Below, piece after piece: positions 1 through 6,989 of a DNA stretch of 64,000 nucleotides (its first letter is position 1; every line of letters begins with the position of its first letter). The stretch comes from CBDBLK01 sp965243145 (GTDB taxonomy: Bacteria > Bdellovibrionota > Bacteriovoracia > Bacteriovoracales > Bacteriovoracaceae). Under the pieces are notes generated by a model that searched no databases, was not told where the DNA came from, and saw only the letters and a program-made list of their open reading frames with translations. Position numbers and translations under genes: made by a program. The stretch is taken from NCBI GenBank assembly GCA_965243145.1, contig CBDEUB010000002.1, positions 496,001-560,000 of the forward strand. Direction: 5' to 3'.

Positions 1-656
1 CTCCCGTCGAGCACCCGCCCCTGATTCCCTGGGCATCCACAAAAGACAAATTTCACCGGGGCAGTGAGGCCATATTCAAGGCCGCCGAGCAAAAACTCGC
101 CATGTTGGAAAAGGCCGGGAAAGACATCAAAGAGGAAGGCCTGGCCACCTACCTCAAAAAAATACTCCACCAGATTTTATGGCAACAAAAGAAAATTCTT
201 TTGGCCACCATTGGCCTTATCTTCTTGGCCAATGGGATTTATCATTATGGCCAACAAATTGCAGACAACCTTGAGCAAGACATTTTCTCCGATTATACCC
301 CACTGGCAAATCCCTACCGGCGGCCAGAGTATTTTCGCAAGTCCGAAAAGCAGTTTAAAGTCACCGGCATCATTTTACCCATCGACTTGAGAAGGGATCA
401 CCGCAAACTGGTGGCCGATCTCACTTTTGAATCTTCCAACAAGTATATTAAGGCCTATTTTGAAACGCATCCCTACCTCATTCCCGATGTCCTGGGCCGT
501 AGAATAGAATCCGTCTCGATCAATTTCCCCCTCGAAGCGGAGGGGAAGAGCATCCTCAAAGAGAAAATCATCGAGGAAGTCAATTTGCTGTTGGAAGAAC
601 TCAAAATCGAGGGGAAAATCGTCAATGTCTACATCGACCAGCTCTTGGGGACTTAA
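1..656 (+). CDS. Membrane-anchored hypothetical protein, 5' end cut by the window
   Basis: The reading frame is open from the first bases of the window, with no stop before the first in-frame ATG at 102, so the gene most likely begins upstream. At least 217 residues are visible. A hydrophobic segment (ILLATIGLIFLANGIYHY) gives one membrane span. It is followed by a soluble C-terminal part of about 125 residues containing IDLRRDHRKLVADLTFE and a charged end. No family is recognised. It could be an inner-membrane protein with a large periplasmic or cytoplasmic tail. It ends 10 bp before the convergent end of the sigma-54 activator gene. Confidence 0.6.
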   Translation, partial: PVEHPPLIPWASTKDKFHRGSEAIFKAAEQKLAMLEKAGKDIKEEGLATYLKKILHQILWQQKKILLATIGLIFLANGIYHYGQQIADNLEQDIFSDYTPLANPYRRPEYFRKSEKQFKVTGIILPIDLRRDHRKLVADLTFESSNKYIKAYFETHPYLIPDVLGRRIESVSINFPLEAEGKSILKEKIIEEVNLLLEELKIEGKIVNVYIDQLLGT

Positions 657-666
657 AAACGGTCTC

Positions 667-2016
667 TTAGGCCATCTCGCGGTCTGGCCCCACCGCCACT
701 TCTTTTGGTAGGCGCGATTGGGCCAAAATTTTTTTCTCTTGCCTTATCTCCTTGATGATCCGTTTGACCGTCATTTTACTAATCTTTAGGGCCAAAGCAG
801 TTTGGATTAAATTTTCCTTTTGCCTGAGATAGGTATTCCAAATGTAGCGCTTTTTGACTTCCGCCAAGCTGACAATTTCGTTGTCAAAACTGGTAGTGGG
901 AAATTCCTCCAATCCCATTTCAAAAAGGGAGGCGTCCACTTCATCCAAGCGCAACACGGCACCGTTCGCCAGCGCCTTTTTGCGCTTGAGGTGTCCCCAC
1001 AACTGGCGGTAATTCCCTGGCCAGTGGTAATTGAGGTAGGCCTCGCGCAACCTGGGACACAAGTGCAGCCCCTCCTTGAGGCAAACCTGGGAGAGGGCGG
1101 TATTCAACTCGCTCCTGGATTCCCGCAATGGCCGAGTTTGAATCACCGCCCCCTGGGAGATGCGGAAATAAAAATCGGCACGGCATAAATTTTGGCGCAC
1201 CAATTGGCGCATGCAATTCCCCGCCGCAAAGATCATGCGCGTCTGGGCCTTAAAGTTCCTCTCTCCCCCCACCGGGCGGTATTCCAAAGTGTCGAGAAAG
1301 AGCAACAGTTTGGTCTGAATATCCTTGGAGAGGCTGTCGATTTCGTCCAAAAAGAGGGTTCCTCCTTGAGTGGAGGCCAGCGCCCCCACTTTTTCCCGAA
1401 TCGCCCCAGTAAAAGCGCCCTTGACATGGCCAAAAAGTTCACTCTCCAAAAGCTGGGGGTTGAAAGCGCGCAAATTGAGCGCCAAAAAATCTCCCGCCAG
1501 GCCACTTTGCTGGTGAATTTCCCGGGCCAGAGACGACTTGCCGGTTCCCGTCTCACCCTGAATCAAAATGGGCAAATCGGAAGTCACAATTTGGGGCGAG
1601 ACAAAGCGGTCTAAAAATTGCTCCCGCTGGCCAATCGGCCTTGAATTGATTTCCACCAGATTGTTGCCGAAGAGCATTCTATCCCCCCTGAGTGGCCAGG
1701 CCTGCAAACAGGGAGTCCCATTGAGTACAAAGGGCACACCGCTCAGCGCCTCTATAAAATAGCGCCCCTCCCGTTCGGGGCCTATCAACCTCATCTCCCA
1801 GGCCCCCATTGGCCCATCACAGGCCTGGAGTTTGAGGGAGGCCCCCTTCCACACCGGCAGGGTCAAATTGGCCATCTCAATGCGCAAACAAGTCCGCTTC
1901 AACGGGTAGTTGCGTCTTTTGCCTTGCATTGGTGAAAGTTGCAAGAGGTCGCCAAAGGCCATACCCTTCCACCGCGCTTTTTCGGGAATGTCGGATGGGG
2001 ACAGAGATGGGTTCAA
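667..2016 (-). CDS. Sigma-54-dependent transcriptional activator with FHA-like N-terminus
   Basis: About 449 residues. The central AAA+ domain has Walker A GETGTGKS, the sigma-54 contact loop ELFGHVKGAFTGA, Walker B GGTLFLDEI and a WPGNYRQL segment, which together define a bacterial enhancer-binding protein that opens RpoN promoters by ATP hydrolysis. The N-terminal 120 residues end in a beta-rich stretch (LRGDRMLFGNNLVEI) that resembles an FHA phosphopeptide-binding domain rather than a response-regulator receiver. The C-terminus (about 375-425, SLAEVKKRYIWNTYL...ISKMTVKRIIKEI) is a Fis-like DNA-binding helix-turn-helix. The start is a TTG preceded by GGGAGG. It is divergent from engB, and rpoN itself lies at 37-38.5 kb. 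The role is certain at family level; target genes are unknown. Confidence 0.9.
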   Translation of the reverse strand: MNPSLSPSDIPEKARWKGMAFGDLLQLSPMQGKRRNYPLKRTCLRIEMANLTLPVWKGASLKLQACDGPMGAWEMRLIGPEREGRYFIEALSGVPFVLNGTPCLQAWPLRGDRMLFGNNLVEINSRPIGQREQFLDRFVSPQIVTSDLPILIQGETGTGKSSLAREIHQQSGLAGDFLALNLRAFNPQLLESELFGHVKGAFTGAIREKVGALASTQGGTLFLDEIDSLSKDIQTKLLLFLDTLEYRPVGGERNFKAQTRMIFAAGNCMRQLVRQNLCRADFYFRISQGAVIQTRPLRESRSELNTALSQVCLKEGLHLCPRLREAYLNYHWPGNYRQLWGHLKRKKALANGAVLRLDEVDASLFEMGLEEFPTTSFDNEIVSLAEVKKRYIWNTYLRQKENLIQTALALKISKMTVKRIIKEIRQEKKILAQSRLPKEVAVGPDREMA

Positions 2017-2116
2017 TGTGGCCTCCCGGCGGGGTTTAGTGCGGTCTGGCCCCTATAACAGCAAAAAGCGTGCCAAGATTCACCAGGCCTTCAAAGGCCC
2101 AAGGAGCGGTAGGCAA

Positions 2117-2785
2117 ATGGAAATTGTTAAGGGCAGCGCTCGGTTTTGTTATGCCGTACAGGAATCTGCGCAGTTAGAGGGCATTTTCACGACATTGGAG
2201 GCCAGGCCACCCTTCCTCGGCCTGGCCCTGGTAGGGCGCTCCAATGTGGGCAAGTCGAGTCTTATCAACGCCCTCTTCGGCAAATGCGTGGCCCGCACTT
2301 CCAAAACCCCCGGCCGTACCCGATGCATTAATATTTTTGAACTCGCCCTTTGCCACAATTCGGCCCCACTCTCCACCCCCCTGTGGCTCTTCGACCTCCC
2401 CGGGTACGGATTTGCCCGCATTGGCCAAAGCATGCGCCAAAACTGGGACACTTTAATGGGCCATTTTTTTGAACTGGCCCCCCCCACCCTGTTGCTCATC
2501 AACCTGCAAGATGCCAGGCATCCCAACGCCAAGGCAGACTTGGAGTTCCACCGCTTCTTGCGCCCCTTGGCACTTCCCTTTTTCCTGGTCTTCAACAAGG
2601 CCGACAAACTCAAAACCCAGCGCCAACGGGCCTCCCTCGAACGGCAAAAACCCCAACTCCTGCGGGACTACCCCAACGCCCGGCAAGTCCACTTCGTCTC
2701 GGCGACACAGGCCCAAAACTTTCCCCAGAGGCAACAACTGGCGGATGCTTTGGCCCAGTATTTCGGCCAACTCCTCCCCTGCTAG
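2117..2785 (+). CDS. engB: Ribosome biogenesis GTPase EngB/YsxC
   Basis: 222 residues of the TrmE-Era-EngA-EngB-Septin-like GTPase class, needed for late 50S ribosome assembly in the cytoplasm. The G motifs are visible: G1 GRSNVGKS, G3 DLPGYG, G4 NKAD and a G5-like SA near residue 190. The start is set at ATG 2117 because AAGGAG lies 10 bp upstream and the protein then has normal family length. Longer in-frame starts run into the divergent regulator's promoter region. The 100-bp gap to the regulator probably holds both promoters. Confidence 0.93.
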   Translation: MEIVKGSARFCYAVQESAQLEGIFTTLEARPPFLGLALVGRSNVGKSSLINALFGKCVARTSKTPGRTRCINIFELALCHNSAPLSTPLWLFDLPGYGFARIGQSMRQNWDTLMGHFFELAPPTLLLINLQDARHPNAKADLEFHRFLRPLALPFFLVFNKADKLKTQRQRASLERQKPQLLRDYPNARQVHFVSATQAQNFPQRQQLADALAQYFGQLLPC

Positions 2786-2841
2786 TTTTTTGGCGCTGGC
2801 GGGCGTACAATATTGGTAAGTTGCCACAAGGAGGCCACCCC

Positions 2842-3192
2842 ATGCCCAACAACGAACAATCCCGCTGGAGCATCAAAGTCCAGGAAATCCTGCAAACTTG
2901 CCAGGGCGAGATCAAACGCACCACCGAAATCGGCAAAAAAATGCTTTCCGCCTCCAAAACCAACTCCCACCTCCACGATGCCTACGAAGAGTTGGGGGTC
3001 TTGGCCGCCAAGGCCATTCAGGAAAAAAGTTTGGTGTGGGACGACCCCCAGGCCAAGGCCCTGCTCGAACAAATTGGCGAATGTGAGCGGGAACTCAAAA
3101 CACTGGAAAACGAAGTCGATAAAATACGCTTTTCAGAAGGCCCCGTCGATGTCTCCACCCGCTCCCAGCGCACCCCTCCCTCCAATTCTTGA
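2842..3192 (+). CDS. Small conserved-looking soluble protein of unknown function
   Basis: 116 residues starting at an ATG with AAGGAGG 8 bp upstream, 56 bp after engB and probably cotranscribed with it. The sequence is charged and helical (IKVQEILQTCQGEIKRTTEIGKK, then LLEQIGECERELKTLENEVDKI), predicting a helical bundle or short coiled coil, with a disordered Ser/Thr/Pro tail. There is no signal peptide and no catalytic motif. I do not recognise a family. Confidence 0.65.
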   Translation: MPNNEQSRWSIKVQEILQTCQGEIKRTTEIGKKMLSASKTNSHLHDAYEELGVLAAKAIQEKSLVWDDPQAKALLEQIGECERELKTLENEVDKIRFSEGPVDVSTRSQRTPPSNS

Positions 3193-3231
3193 GGCCATGG
3201 TGCAAAGGAATTGGGCCACATTGGCCCAACT

Positions 3232-3552
3232 TTAGACAATATTGTCCTCAATATAATTGTCCAAACTGTTAATGATCATCAGCGCCTCTTGAATGGATTG
3301 GTTGGCCCTGTCCTCCATTTCCCTTCCCAAGTTTTCCGCATCGTTGATGAGATTCAAGAGTTTGTCAATGCCGGAATGGAGAAGAACTTTCCAAACCCAA
3401 TCCCTCCGATCAAAACGATCTCCGTATTCAATCCTCTCATCCAATTCGACAATGGCGATTTCAATGGCAGAACTCGGAGTTTTGATAACATCCGCCTCTG
3501 CCTGAAAAGCAATAAAAATTGAAACTAAAGCGATAAAAAGCAGTCGTCTCAC
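3232..3552 (-). CDS. Small secreted protein, unknown function
   Basis: 106 residues. GTG start with AGGAGG five bases upstream. The N-terminus MRRLLFIALVSIFIAFQAEA is a clear Sec signal peptide with an AEA cleavage site, leaving a mature protein of about 86 residues rich in acidic and helical sequence (SIQEALMIINSLDNYIEDNIV). Likely periplasmic. It lies 20 bp downstream of the HTH regulator gene on the same strand, so the two are probably one transcript. No family recognised. Confidence 0.6.
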   Translation of the reverse strand: MRRLLFIALVSIFIAFQAEADVIKTPSSAIEIAIVELDERIEYGDRFDRRDWVWKVLLHSGIDKLLNLINDAENLGREMEDRANQSIQEALMIINSLDNYIEDNIV

Positions 3553-3572
3553 AGCGTCCTCCTAGTTGTCGG

Positions 3573-4361
3573 TTAGCGATCCCGCGACTGTTCAAAGTCC
3601 TCGTGATCCAAAAGTCCGCAGAATCCCCCCACAAAGGAAAAGAATCTGCCTTGAAATTTCGGGTTTCTGTAAATATTTTTAATCTTCTGATAGGTTTCGC
3701 ACATTAAATCTCGCGCCGCCTGAAGCCCCATTTCATTGAGGCCAGAAGACGCCGAATAGACATAATTGCCCGCCTTGCCGAAATAGTCCGGTTTGTAATA
3801 TTTCACATAGAGTCCGATCTGCTCCTTGATGCTCTTGTGATTTCTCACCAAAAGCCCCTGGTTGCGCACAAAAAAGCGCTTGCCCCTGGGATAGACAATA
3901 CCTTTTTTGGCCAAGAGATTGATTGCCTTGATGCCCTTGGCACCCAAGATGCGTTTGAGTTGTTTTTCCGTCGTCCCCTCCGGAATGGAAGACAATTCGT
4001 AGGCAATAAAGACATTGTGATCCTGAAAGAGGGATTCCAGTTCGTAATCTTCCAAAATCTTGTTCTCGGCCGGGTGTGCTGAAGCATTGTTTTTTGCCAG
4101 CATTGTTCCCATTTCCTCATTGAGAAGCGAGATGACCTCGCCTATCAGCTTCTCATTGTGAGAACCCTTCATTAGCTTGATCATATTGTCCATCGAGGGC
4201 AAGTTGCCCCTGTCATTTTTAAGCCTGTTGAAAGTGGGGCGGGCAATGCCGATTTTGTCCGCAATCTCCCCGTCGGTGAGGTTGGGGTGGTTGCGCCTGA
4301 GATCGAGCATACAAATCTTCACGATTCTGCCCCACTTGTCCAATTTCTCGTCTCTATTCAC
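3573..4361 (-). CDS. HTH transcriptional regulator with large C-terminal effector-like region
   Basis: 262 residues. The N-terminal 60 residues contain a helix-turn-helix (LTDGEIADKIGIARPTFNRLKN), reminiscent of XRE/TIGR02147-type regulators. The rest has a second winged-helix-like part (EGTTEKQLKRILGAKGIKAINLLAKKGIV around 130-160) and a C-terminal helical region. GTG start with GGAG upstream. A pair of abutting palindromes 110-130 bp upstream is a likely binding site for this protein or for another regulator. The downstream secreted protein is probably its operon partner. The ligand is unknown. Confidence 0.7.
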   Translation of the reverse strand: MNRDEKLDKWGRIVKICMLDLRRNHPNLTDGEIADKIGIARPTFNRLKNDRGNLPSMDNMIKLMKGSHNEKLIGEVISLLNEEMGTMLAKNNASAHPAENKILEDYELESLFQDHNVFIAYELSSIPEGTTEKQLKRILGAKGIKAINLLAKKGIVYPRGKRFFVRNQGLLVRNHKSIKEQIGLYVKYYKPDYFGKAGNYVYSASSGLNEMGLQAARDLMCETYQKIKNIYRNPKFQGRFFSFVGGFCGLLDHEDFEQSRDR

Positions 4362-4468
4362 TTCTTCTCATCTCCAAAATTGAGCTGTTTCCAAGTTTTC
4401 ACCGTTTTATCACAAGTCGAATGAAGATCAAGTGGAATCTCAAAACCGGGTAAATTTTACATGGATCA

Positions 4469-4494
4469 TTTCATGCATGAAATTCACGCGTGAA
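4469..4494. promoter_or_regulatory. Twin abutting palindromes, probable operator
   Basis: A perfect 14-bp palindrome TTTCATGCATGAAA (4469-4482) directly abuts a perfect 12-bp palindrome TTCACGCGTGAA (4483-4494). The shared half-site TGAAATT recurs 13 bp apart. This lies between the divergent HTH regulator gene (start 4361) and the small basic protein gene (start 4637). Two same-face dimer sites are a usual arrangement for cooperative repressor binding. Confidence 0.6.
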
Positions 4495-4636
4495 ATTTCT
4501 TGCCTCATATCGGGCAGTTAAGAGGCCCTTCAAATTTCAATTTCATACGCGATGATATTTCTTCGATTTCCCCTTGAAATAAATTGGAGTGTGTGTACAG
4601 TGCCTCAAACTGGCACCAACTCAAGGGAGATTGATC

Positions 4637-4774
4637 ATGACAAAATTCGTGCGCAGGTTCTGGAAACTCACCAAACGCTTTTTCTGTACACCGATCGACG
4701 ACAACACCATCAAACGGCAAAAAGAGCGCGACTATCTTCGCCACTACCACTATATCAAAAATCTTTTTTTCTAG
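4637..4774 (+). CDS. Small basic protein of 45 residues
   Basis: Starts at an ATG preceded by AAGGGAG, 7-8 bp spacing. The sequence is strongly basic and aromatic (MTKFVRRFWKLTKRFF at the N-terminus, RQKERDYLRHYHYIKNLFF at the C-terminus). Too short for a recognisable domain. Its good ribosome binding site and its position downstream of the twin palindromes favour a real gene, possibly a regulated small peptide. Confidence 0.45.
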   Translation: MTKFVRRFWKLTKRFFCTPIDDNTIKRQKERDYLRHYHYIKNLFF

Positions 4775-4778
4775 GGGC

Positions 4779-5126
4779 ATGGAAAAAATGGATCAATGCT
4801 TGGCCTCTCAAAAGCAAGTCTTTGTCTGCTACCACACGGCCTATTTCGCCACAAAGGGTGATGCCCCTGTGGCCTTCTGTCTGATACCCCAAGGCCCAGG
4901 GGGATGGCACAAAATGTCCCATCCATCCCTGGATGCACCCCCTTCAGACTCCAAGGAAGCACTCCATTCTGGGCCATGGATTCTTCCCACACCGGACGAG
5001 TACCGGGCCATATACTGGGCCATAAGTGCGGCCCCAGAACACCCCGGGCCTGTGCCGGCATGGCCCTCCCGGCATAGCTTCTGCCTTTGGTTCCAACTCT
5101 CGATCAGCATTTCACCCCTGCCGTAA
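4779..5126 (+). CDS. Possible hypothetical protein
   Basis: A 115-residue frame beginning 2 bp after the preceding small gene. It contains aromatic and proline-rich sequence and no recognisable motif. There is no strong ribosome binding site of its own, although coupling to the upstream gene is possible. The end of the frame looks low-complexity (LSISISPLP). It may be a real short gene or chance. Confidence 0.3.
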   Translation: MEKMDQCLASQKQVFVCYHTAYFATKGDAPVAFCLIPQGPGGWHKMSHPSLDAPPSDSKEALHSGPWILPTPDEYRAIYWAISAAPEHPGPVPAWPSRHSFCLWFQLSISISPLP

Positions 5127-5141
5127 AAAAAGAATTGATTT

Positions 5142-5354
5142 CTAGTGTGCCGAAATGTGAAGTTTTTTACCCATGGCCCTTGCTATCTTGGCCAAAGTTG
5201 AAACTTGAAAATCTTTTTTGGAGTTCAAAAAATTGGAAACGGTGGCCTTATTGACCTCTTTGTCCCAGCAAAATTCTTCAACGGAGTTATAGTGGGCATC
5301 AATATGTTTTTTCAATTGATCCCTTAAAGACCTGAGTAAATTTTTTCTATCCAT
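5142..5354 (-). CDS. Mini XRE-like helix-turn-helix protein, copy 1
   Basis: 70 residues consisting almost only of a lambda-repressor-like HTH: SVEEFCWDKEVNKATVSNFL carries the recognition helix and DFQVSTLAKIARAMGKKL the last helices. Nearly identical to the neighbouring copy at 5448-5660 (most residues match), so this is a tandem duplication. Upstream lies TTTACTATCGTAAAC, also found upstream of copy 2. That fits autoregulation. It could be a lone repressor or an antitoxin whose partner has been lost; no toxin gene is adjacent. Confidence 0.7.
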   Translation of the reverse strand: MDRKNLLRSLRDQLKKHIDAHYNSVEEFCWDKEVNKATVSNFLNSKKDFQVSTLAKIARAMGKKLHISAH

Positions 5355-5388
5355 TTTTATTTATTAAAAGAGTATTCACAGTTAAAAA

Positions 5389-5403
5389 TTTACTATCGTA
5401 AAC
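5389..5403. promoter_or_regulatory. Operator-like repeat upstream of mini-HTH copy 1
   Basis: TTTACTATCGTAAAC, an inverted repeat of TTTAC/GTAAA around a 4-bp centre, 35 bp upstream of the gene start. The identical 15-mer precedes copy 2, while other parts of the two upstream regions have diverged, as expected for a selected binding site. Confidence 0.55.
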
Positions 5404-5447
5404 AAGAAAAATTATGCATAAAGTCAACAACAATGGGCCACAACACA

Positions 5448-5660
5448 TTAATGCGCTGTGATATTAAGTCTTTTCCCCATGGCCTTGGCCATTTTTGCTA
5501 AAGTTGAAACCCGAAAATCTTTTTTAGAGTTTAAAAAATTGGAAACAGTGGCCTTATTGACTTCTTTATCCCAGCAAAATTCTTCAACAGAACGATGATG
5601 CTCCTCGATATAATTTTTTAACTGATTTTTTAATTCTTCAAGGATGTCATCTTTTTTCAC
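5448..5660 (-). CDS. Mini XRE-like helix-turn-helix protein, copy 2
   Basis: 70 residues, paralogous to 5142-5354 with conserved core SVEEFCWDKEVNKATVSNFL and a diverged N-terminus and tail. The whole protein is one DNA-binding domain with no sensing domain. The 93-bp spacer between the copies contains the upstream operator of copy 1. The surrounding DNA is more AT-rich than the core genes, suggesting acquisition and later duplication. Confidence 0.7.
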   Translation of the reverse strand: MKKDDILEELKNQLKNYIEEHHRSVEEFCWDKEVNKATVSNFLNSKKDFRVSTLAKMAKAMGKRLNITAH

Positions 5661-5679
5661 TCTTTATATTTAAATTGGT

Positions 5680-5710
5680 GTTTACAATCGTGAATTTACT
5701 ATCGTAAACA
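5680..5710. promoter_or_regulatory. Double operator-like site upstream of mini-HTH copy 2
   Basis: GTTTACAATCGTGAA (5680-5694) followed by TTTACTATCGTAAAC (5696-5710). Both halves share the TTTAC-N4-GTRAA pattern. The second is identical to the site upstream of copy 1. Confidence 0.55.
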
Positions 5711-5777
5711 AGATAAAGAAGGAGTGGTTTTATAAATTCCACCCCAACAACAACCATACCGCAAAGAGAAAAAAACA

Positions 5778-6092
5778 ATGTTTGGAAACAAGAAAGATAA
5801 TTTTGTGAGAATAAAAACGATAGAACCGAATCAAAAATTTTACAGAAACAAGATTGAAATGGACGATGTATTCAAAATTAAAACCGGAAAAACTTTGAGG
5901 GCCATAAGAAAGAAAAACCAACAATCACAAAAAACTGTAGGTTATCTGTTAGAGAAAGACCAAAGTTAAATTTCCCGCATAGAGCGAGGCCTAGAAGATA
6001 TAAGATTTTCTGAAGTGGATAAAATTTGCAGGCATTTTAATGTCAGCTTGTCCGACTTTGTGGCAGAAATAAAATACGACAAAAGCGAGTGA
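5778..6092 (+). pseudogene. XRE-family regulator interrupted by an in-frame TAA
   Basis: The frame from ATG 5778 reads KTLRAIRKKNQQSQKTVGYL followed by LEKDQS and then meets TAA at 5967-5969. The same frame continues without change as ISRIERGLEDIRFSEVDKIC and RHFNVSLSDFVAEIKYDKSE to TGA at 6090-6092. Together the two parts form one complete XRE HTH (..LLEKDQS-x-ISRIERGLEDI..), where the usual residue at the stop position is Tyr or Phe. A single base change TAT/TAC to TAA explains it. No frameshift is needed. The gene looks recently inactivated. A truncated 63-residue product would lack the recognition helix. Confidence 0.75.
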
Positions 6093-6317
6093 CAACAAAG
6101 AAAAAATTTAAGAAGAAATCGTCTATGAAAACTGAATCGGATAACCATTTTTCTTCCCCTTTGGTTTTGCCCGATTTTCTCATGATGTCTCATGATAGAT
6201 TCAATAAAGAATAGGCCTTTGTAGTAGACCAAATCTTTTTCTCCGTACATGAGACAACTATAACTGTCTAAAATTGTGCCAACAAGAATTAAAGGAAAAT
6301 AAAAAATAGATATTCAT

Positions 6318-6349
6318 GTCGCCCCCCATGCGGGGGCGTGGATTGAAAC
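6318..6349 (+). CRISPR. Solitary type I-C-like CRISPR repeat (array relic)
   Basis: A 32-bp unit starting GTCGCCCCCC and ending GCGTGGATTGAAAC, with a CGCCCCC/GGGGGCG hairpin around ATG. This matches the form of subtype I-C repeats (GTCGC stem, GATTGAAAC 3' end). I find no second copy in the window and no cas genes. It lies between the broken HTH gene and the tRNA cluster, so it is best read as the remnant of an eroded array or an isolated repeat. Confidence 0.65.
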
Positions 6350-6432
6350 CCCTACACCAGGTCATGTGTAAAAGTTAAGACACTTTCTAAATTTGGCCCC
6401 AAGGCAGAGTGCCATTTTTGAAAAAAGTAAGA

Positions 6433-6597
6433 GAGAAATTGACGCTACTCAAGTAGTATCGAAGTAGCACAAAAGTAGACAAAGGTTGAAATGTGCCGAA
6501 ATATCCCGAGATTTCGGCCAAGACTTGGAAAGGTCTTCTTAGTGATTTCAAGTAGTTAAAATTTTTAAGGTTTGCATCAATCCGAGAAATTGACGCT
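6433..6597. repeat. 14-bp direct repeats bracketing a 137-bp spacer beside tRNA-Gly
   Basis: GAGAAATTGACGCT occurs at 6433-6446 and 6584-6597, immediately downstream of the tRNA-Gly gene. The spacer contains the hairpin CCGAAAT...ATTTCGG and reiterated AAGTAG motifs. The spacer may contain the tRNA operon terminator. The direct repeats could mark a small excision or insertion event; no integrase is nearby. Confidence 0.4.
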
Positions 6598-6605
6598 TTG
6601 GAAAA

Positions 6606-6680
6606 TGGAGCGGGCGACGCGATTCGAACGCGCGACAACCGGCTTGGAAGGCCGGGACTCTACCACTGAGTTACACCCGC
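6606..6680 (-). tRNA. tRNA-Gly (anticodon TCC)
   Basis: Reverse strand folds with acceptor stem GCGGGTG/CGCCCGC, anticodon loop CTTCCAA (TCC, reads GGA), T-arm GCGCG-TTCGAAT-CGCGT and an encoded CCA end. Last gene of the Thr-Tyr-Gly cluster in transcription order. Confidence 0.95.
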
Positions 6681-6711
6681 TCATATAAAAAGCACAGCAA
6701 GTGGCACCAAT

Positions 6712-6797
6712 TGGTGGCGAGTGGTGGATTCGAACCACCGAAGGGAAAACCCGACAGATTTACAGTCTGTTGCCTTTGGCCACTCGGCAAACTCGCC
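6712..6797 (-). tRNA. tRNA-Tyr (anticodon GTA)
   Basis: 86 nt with the long variable arm typical of tyrosine tRNA, acceptor GGCGAGT/ACTCGCC, anticodon loop CTGTAAA (GTA), T-loop TTCGAATC and an encoded CCA. Lies between the Thr and Gly tRNA genes. Confidence 0.95.
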
Positions 6798-6820
6798 TTC
6801 CTTTGAGCACTGAAGATCAC

Positions 6821-6896
6821 TGGAGCCGGCAATAGGACTCGAACCTACGACCGCCGGTTTACAAAACCGATGCTCTACCAACTGAGCTATGCCGGC
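6821..6896 (-). tRNA. tRNA-Thr (anticodon TGT)
   Basis: Acceptor GCCGGCA/TGCCGGC, D-arm AGCTCAGTTGGTAGAGC, anticodon loop TTTGTAA (TGT, reads ACA), T-loop TTCGAGTC, CCA encoded. First gene of the cluster. In many proteobacteria Thr-Tyr-Gly-Thr tRNAs precede tufB; here no second Thr tRNA and no tuf follow. Confidence 0.95.
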
Positions 6897-6963
6897 CCAA
6901 TTCCGCACTACTTGCGAGGAACTTTTAAACCACAGAGGGGGCAAAGGCAAGGCCGTGCGCGCC

Positions 6964-6978
6964 GGGGGGGGGGGGGGG
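6964..6978. repeat. Run of 15 G
   Basis: Uninterrupted G15 (C15 on the minus strand) about 12 bp beyond the stop of the prepilin-like module at 6990. Such tracts slip during replication. Here it lies outside the reading frame, so it cannot switch that frame, and it may equally be an assembly-sensitive spot. Confidence 0.7.
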
Positions 6979-6989
6979 CCAAGATGGGT

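Noticed and set aside
5966..6250. 94-residue minus-strand frame
   Set aside because: Overlaps the broken HTH gene on the opposite strand, has no ribosome binding site and no motif.
6387..6950. Minus-strand frames over the tRNA genes
   Set aside because: They are translations of tRNA sequence (such as AEWPKATDCKSV), a well-known artefact.
6964..6978. G15 tract as an on/off phase switch of module B
   Set aside because: The tract lies after the stop codon of module B, so slippage cannot change that frame.
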